A stretch of DNA of 64,000 bases. Origin: Tieghemiomyces parasiticus (lineage: Eukaryota > Kickxellomycota > Dimargaritomycetes > Dimargaritales > Dimargaritaceae). The stretch spans positions 62,001 to 126,000 of the forward strand of contig JANBPT010000015.1 in NCBI GenBank assembly GCA_027575765.1, given 5' to 3'. This document shows, in pieces, positions 61,769-64,000 of the stretch (the stretch's first letter is position 1; each line of letters starts with the position of its first letter). Below the pieces are notes generated by a model that saw nothing but the letters and a program-made list of their open reading frames with translations, was not told where the DNA came from and ran no database searches. The position numbers were made by a program, and so were the translations under genes.

Positions 61769-64000
61769 GCTCAAAGGTGGGGGAAGAATAGGGATCAACC
61801 ACGTCGGTCGCGACGGAGAGAGGTCGGCGGCGGGACGAAGCGATGGATAGTTGGCTATTGAGAAAGTATGGGTCCTTCTAGCGAGCGGGGTTCAGAGGTA
61901 GGAGGACGGGGTATAGTAGTGTGACTAAGCCCAGGTCGGTGTAACATGTGCGGAGTACGAATTAAGAAGAAGGGTCCGAACTACCAAGCAGGGTCGGCCT
62001 GGCAACCCGGCACGTAGGAGCGCGGGGCGGGCAAGGGAATGGGGGGCGGAATACAAGGACCGATAAAATGCAGCAGTGTGGATGGGCAAGACTATGTGAG
62101 AACCTTCTGCACGTATCTATGGCGTGTTTGATGTCGAAGCGGGGAGCGGGAAAGCAAAGCACATATCCCTAGGCAGAAGCGAGGAAGGAGGGCGGGGGAC
62201 TGGTGGATGCTGAAGGGGATAGGAATGTGTGTATGTATGTACGACGGAGAGGCGGGAGACGGGCTTGTATGCGGAAGGGTGCTGAGCGGAGGACAATATT
62301 TCGATGGCAAAAATAAGCAGTAGGACAGGAGACAAGTTGGAGGAGAAAGAAGGCACACCCGCACGTTGGTGGAGGTGGGTAGAAGAGGACACGGACCCCT
62401 GAAGGATATCCACAATGCCTACTACTCCGAAAAATAACCCTGGTGGGCGATGGTGGGGGATTGGGGACGGAGCAACAAGTACCCAGAGGTTGTTGTAAAA
62501 ATAGGGCTGGGCCAAAGAGGCCGGCGGGCGGAGGAGAGAAAAGTGGCAAGGCCCCACCGGAAGCGATCCCTGCGGGCCTTAAAGGCGGGGACGTCGAATG
62601 CCTCGCCGCCTCCCCGCCACAATCAGTGGGAAACCAGAATGGTGGAGGATAAAAAACCTTAGCAGCCCCTCCCCCCGCTTTCCGCAGTGCCAGCGGCGCC
62701 GTTGGGTTAGGGTGGCCAGCCCTGCAGTCCACTTCAGCACCCGAGACACCAGGAGTGACGCGCCGTGGAAGTGTTAAGCAAAGCGTGGGCCAGGGGGGGC
62801 TGGCTGGCTGGCTGGTAGGGAACGAGCCGGGGTATGTGTAGTGTAGAGCTCCCCCCCCCGTCACTTTATCAGCGGGAGGAGGATGGCGGCAGCCTCACGC
62901 CCACTACGACACACAAACATTCCAGTCACCTGTGACCGAATCAGGGGAGGGTTACAGGCACAAGGTGATGCAAGCCAAAGCTTGAAAGGCGGAGGTCAAC
63001 AGCGGGAGCAATGTCCGCCGCTGCCGCTCGCAACTGCATCCTGCAGTGCGGCCATGGCATGGGCGTCGCCGGCAGCGAGGGAAAGAAGGCGGTGCGAGCG
63101 GGCAATGCCATCCGACCACCACGCTACCAAACCCAGTATAACGAGACACTACACTGTTGCTTGCCAACCTTAACACCGGCCCTCCTGTTGACATTTCAAG
63201 CGTACTAAGCTGTCGCGGTACCGCTGGATTTCCGTATTGAAGTGTATTGTAAACTTAACAGGCCATTCATTGACTGACTGATTAGCTTTTGGTTTTATCA
63301 TGGATTGGAATCGCCTTTGAGGGTATGTAAAGGGCTCAATCTAGGGTACGACACATCCTTACACACATCAAAAGCTTCATACACTTTAGATTTCATCTCT
63401 ACTTGCAGCACCCACTCCTCTCTTCCCCCCTTCCCTCGCCGCCACCACCATCTAAACGTCCACGGCGGGTCTTCAGAGCGGCACTACCGGAACCCTGTTT
63501 GAACCGTCACTCCTTTCTTTCGGGGCTTGTGATCGCTGCAAGTGTAAGGGCCGGTCGATCGAGACGCTGATTAACCAGGCATTCCCCTTCTTGCGGCAGG
63601 CCCTCCGCCAAGCAGCTGGACAATGGTTCTGAGCGTCGGCAACGTGTACGCTGGAGTGGCCTGGACAGGGAATCAAGGTGGCTGGCAGACATGCAAGGGG
63701 GGGTGACTCGGATACCACGGCTGCGACTCTGTCGCGTCAGCGTAGGTAGAAACGACGCGAGTAAGCAGCTCTGTTATGATCGGCGCATATTCCTTCCCCC
63801 CCACTACTACTAATTCTCACCCACGGTCGCTGCGGTCCTAAAATATGACCTAGTAAAATATCTGGTGTTGGAAATGGCATAGGCGAGGGAAGATCATCGG
63901 CAGAATGTCCCCTCCTTCCTTCCTTCCGTCTTGTCAGTCGCCTTGTCCTCCCTCATCGATACGCCTTACCCTTGACCATGTAGGGTAACTGGGGTTTAGG
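61769..64000. other. Right-end region upstream of the giant gene
   Basis: 2.2 kb without a supported gene. Positions of about 61970-62700 are purine-rich on plus, pyrimidine-rich on the giant gene's strand, consistent with its promoter and leader. A (GGCT)4 tract lies at 62798-62815. The last 600 bases are pyrimidine-rich on plus in places (63410-63450, 63905-63955), possibly the start of a plus-strand gene's upstream region outside the window. Confidence 0.5.
62798..62815. repeat. GGCT tetranucleotide microsatellite
   Basis: Four to five GGCT copies in noncoding DNA upstream of the giant gene. Confidence 0.85.

Noticed and set aside
62169..62864. 231-codon minus-strand frame
   Set aside because: Pro/Ser/Cys-rich translation of a pyrimidine-rich region upstream of the giant gene, with no recognisable domain.

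Overview
The window is nuclear DNA of a fungus. It has GT-AG introns, mostly 157-321 bp, with GTAAGT-like donors. It carries fungal or eukaryotic core genes: a GT15 (Kre2/Mnt1-type) mannosyltransferase, UTP4, Sus1/ENY2, PIG-T/Gpi16, mitochondrial succinyl-CoA ligase alpha, NDUFS6, and a paxillin-like LIM protein. Coding regions are GC-rich at third positions. Sequence just upstream of start codons is pyrimidine-rich on the coding strand. Voltage-gated proton channel-like genes, secreted RlpA/DPBB proteins and CsbD-like proteins fit an early-diverging fungus (a Zoopagomycota/Kickxellomycotina-like lineage is my guess). The species cannot be fixed from the sequence alone. I saw no tRNA, rRNA, CRISPR array, or recognisable transposon.

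Layout. 2.0-4.2 kb: four-exon PNKP (minus). 5.0-7.2 kb: two tandem Hv1-like genes (plus). 8.2-9.4 kb: low-complexity protein of unknown function (minus). 9.4-15.1 kb: gene-poor. 15.1-15.9 kb: secreted RlpA-like DPBB protein. 16.8-17.6 kb: mitochondrial membrane protein with a coiled coil. 18.0-19.3 kb: succinyl-CoA ligase alpha, with its targeting peptide split by an intron. 20.4-23.1 kb: UTP4/cirhin. 24.1-25.3 kb: GT15 mannosyltransferase. 25.3-28.5 kb: gene-poor. 28.5-29.0 kb: Sus1/ENY2, divergent from NDUFS6 (29.8-30.3 kb). 30.5-32.6 kb: PIG-T. 33.9-35.3 kb: F-box-like protein with a predicted signal peptide. 35.8-37.9 kb: two tandem CsbD-like genes, the first carrying a 63-bp coding repeat. 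38.3-39.3 kb: AT-hook-like hypothetical. 40.8-43.1 kb: four-LIM paxillin-like protein, with a possible distant first exon at 46.1-46.3 kb. 49.1-61.8 kb: one uninterrupted 12.6-kb reading frame for a Ser/Pro-rich protein of about 4,200 residues with a degenerate 41-residue repeat array.

How genes relate. There is no operon logic. Neighbours are mostly arranged divergently or convergently, and functional links are general: mitochondrial energy metabolism (SUCLG1, NDUFS6, coiled-coil membrane protein), the secretory/GPI/mannosylation pathway (PIG-T, GT15, RlpA-like), and housekeeping (PNKP, UTP4, Sus1). The most unusual content is the Hv1-like pair, in which one copy has lost or inverted several canonical voltage-sensor charges; the CsbD pair with a homogenised repeat; the F-box-like protein with a signal peptide; a PCNA-binding-type motif in PNKP; and the giant repeat protein.
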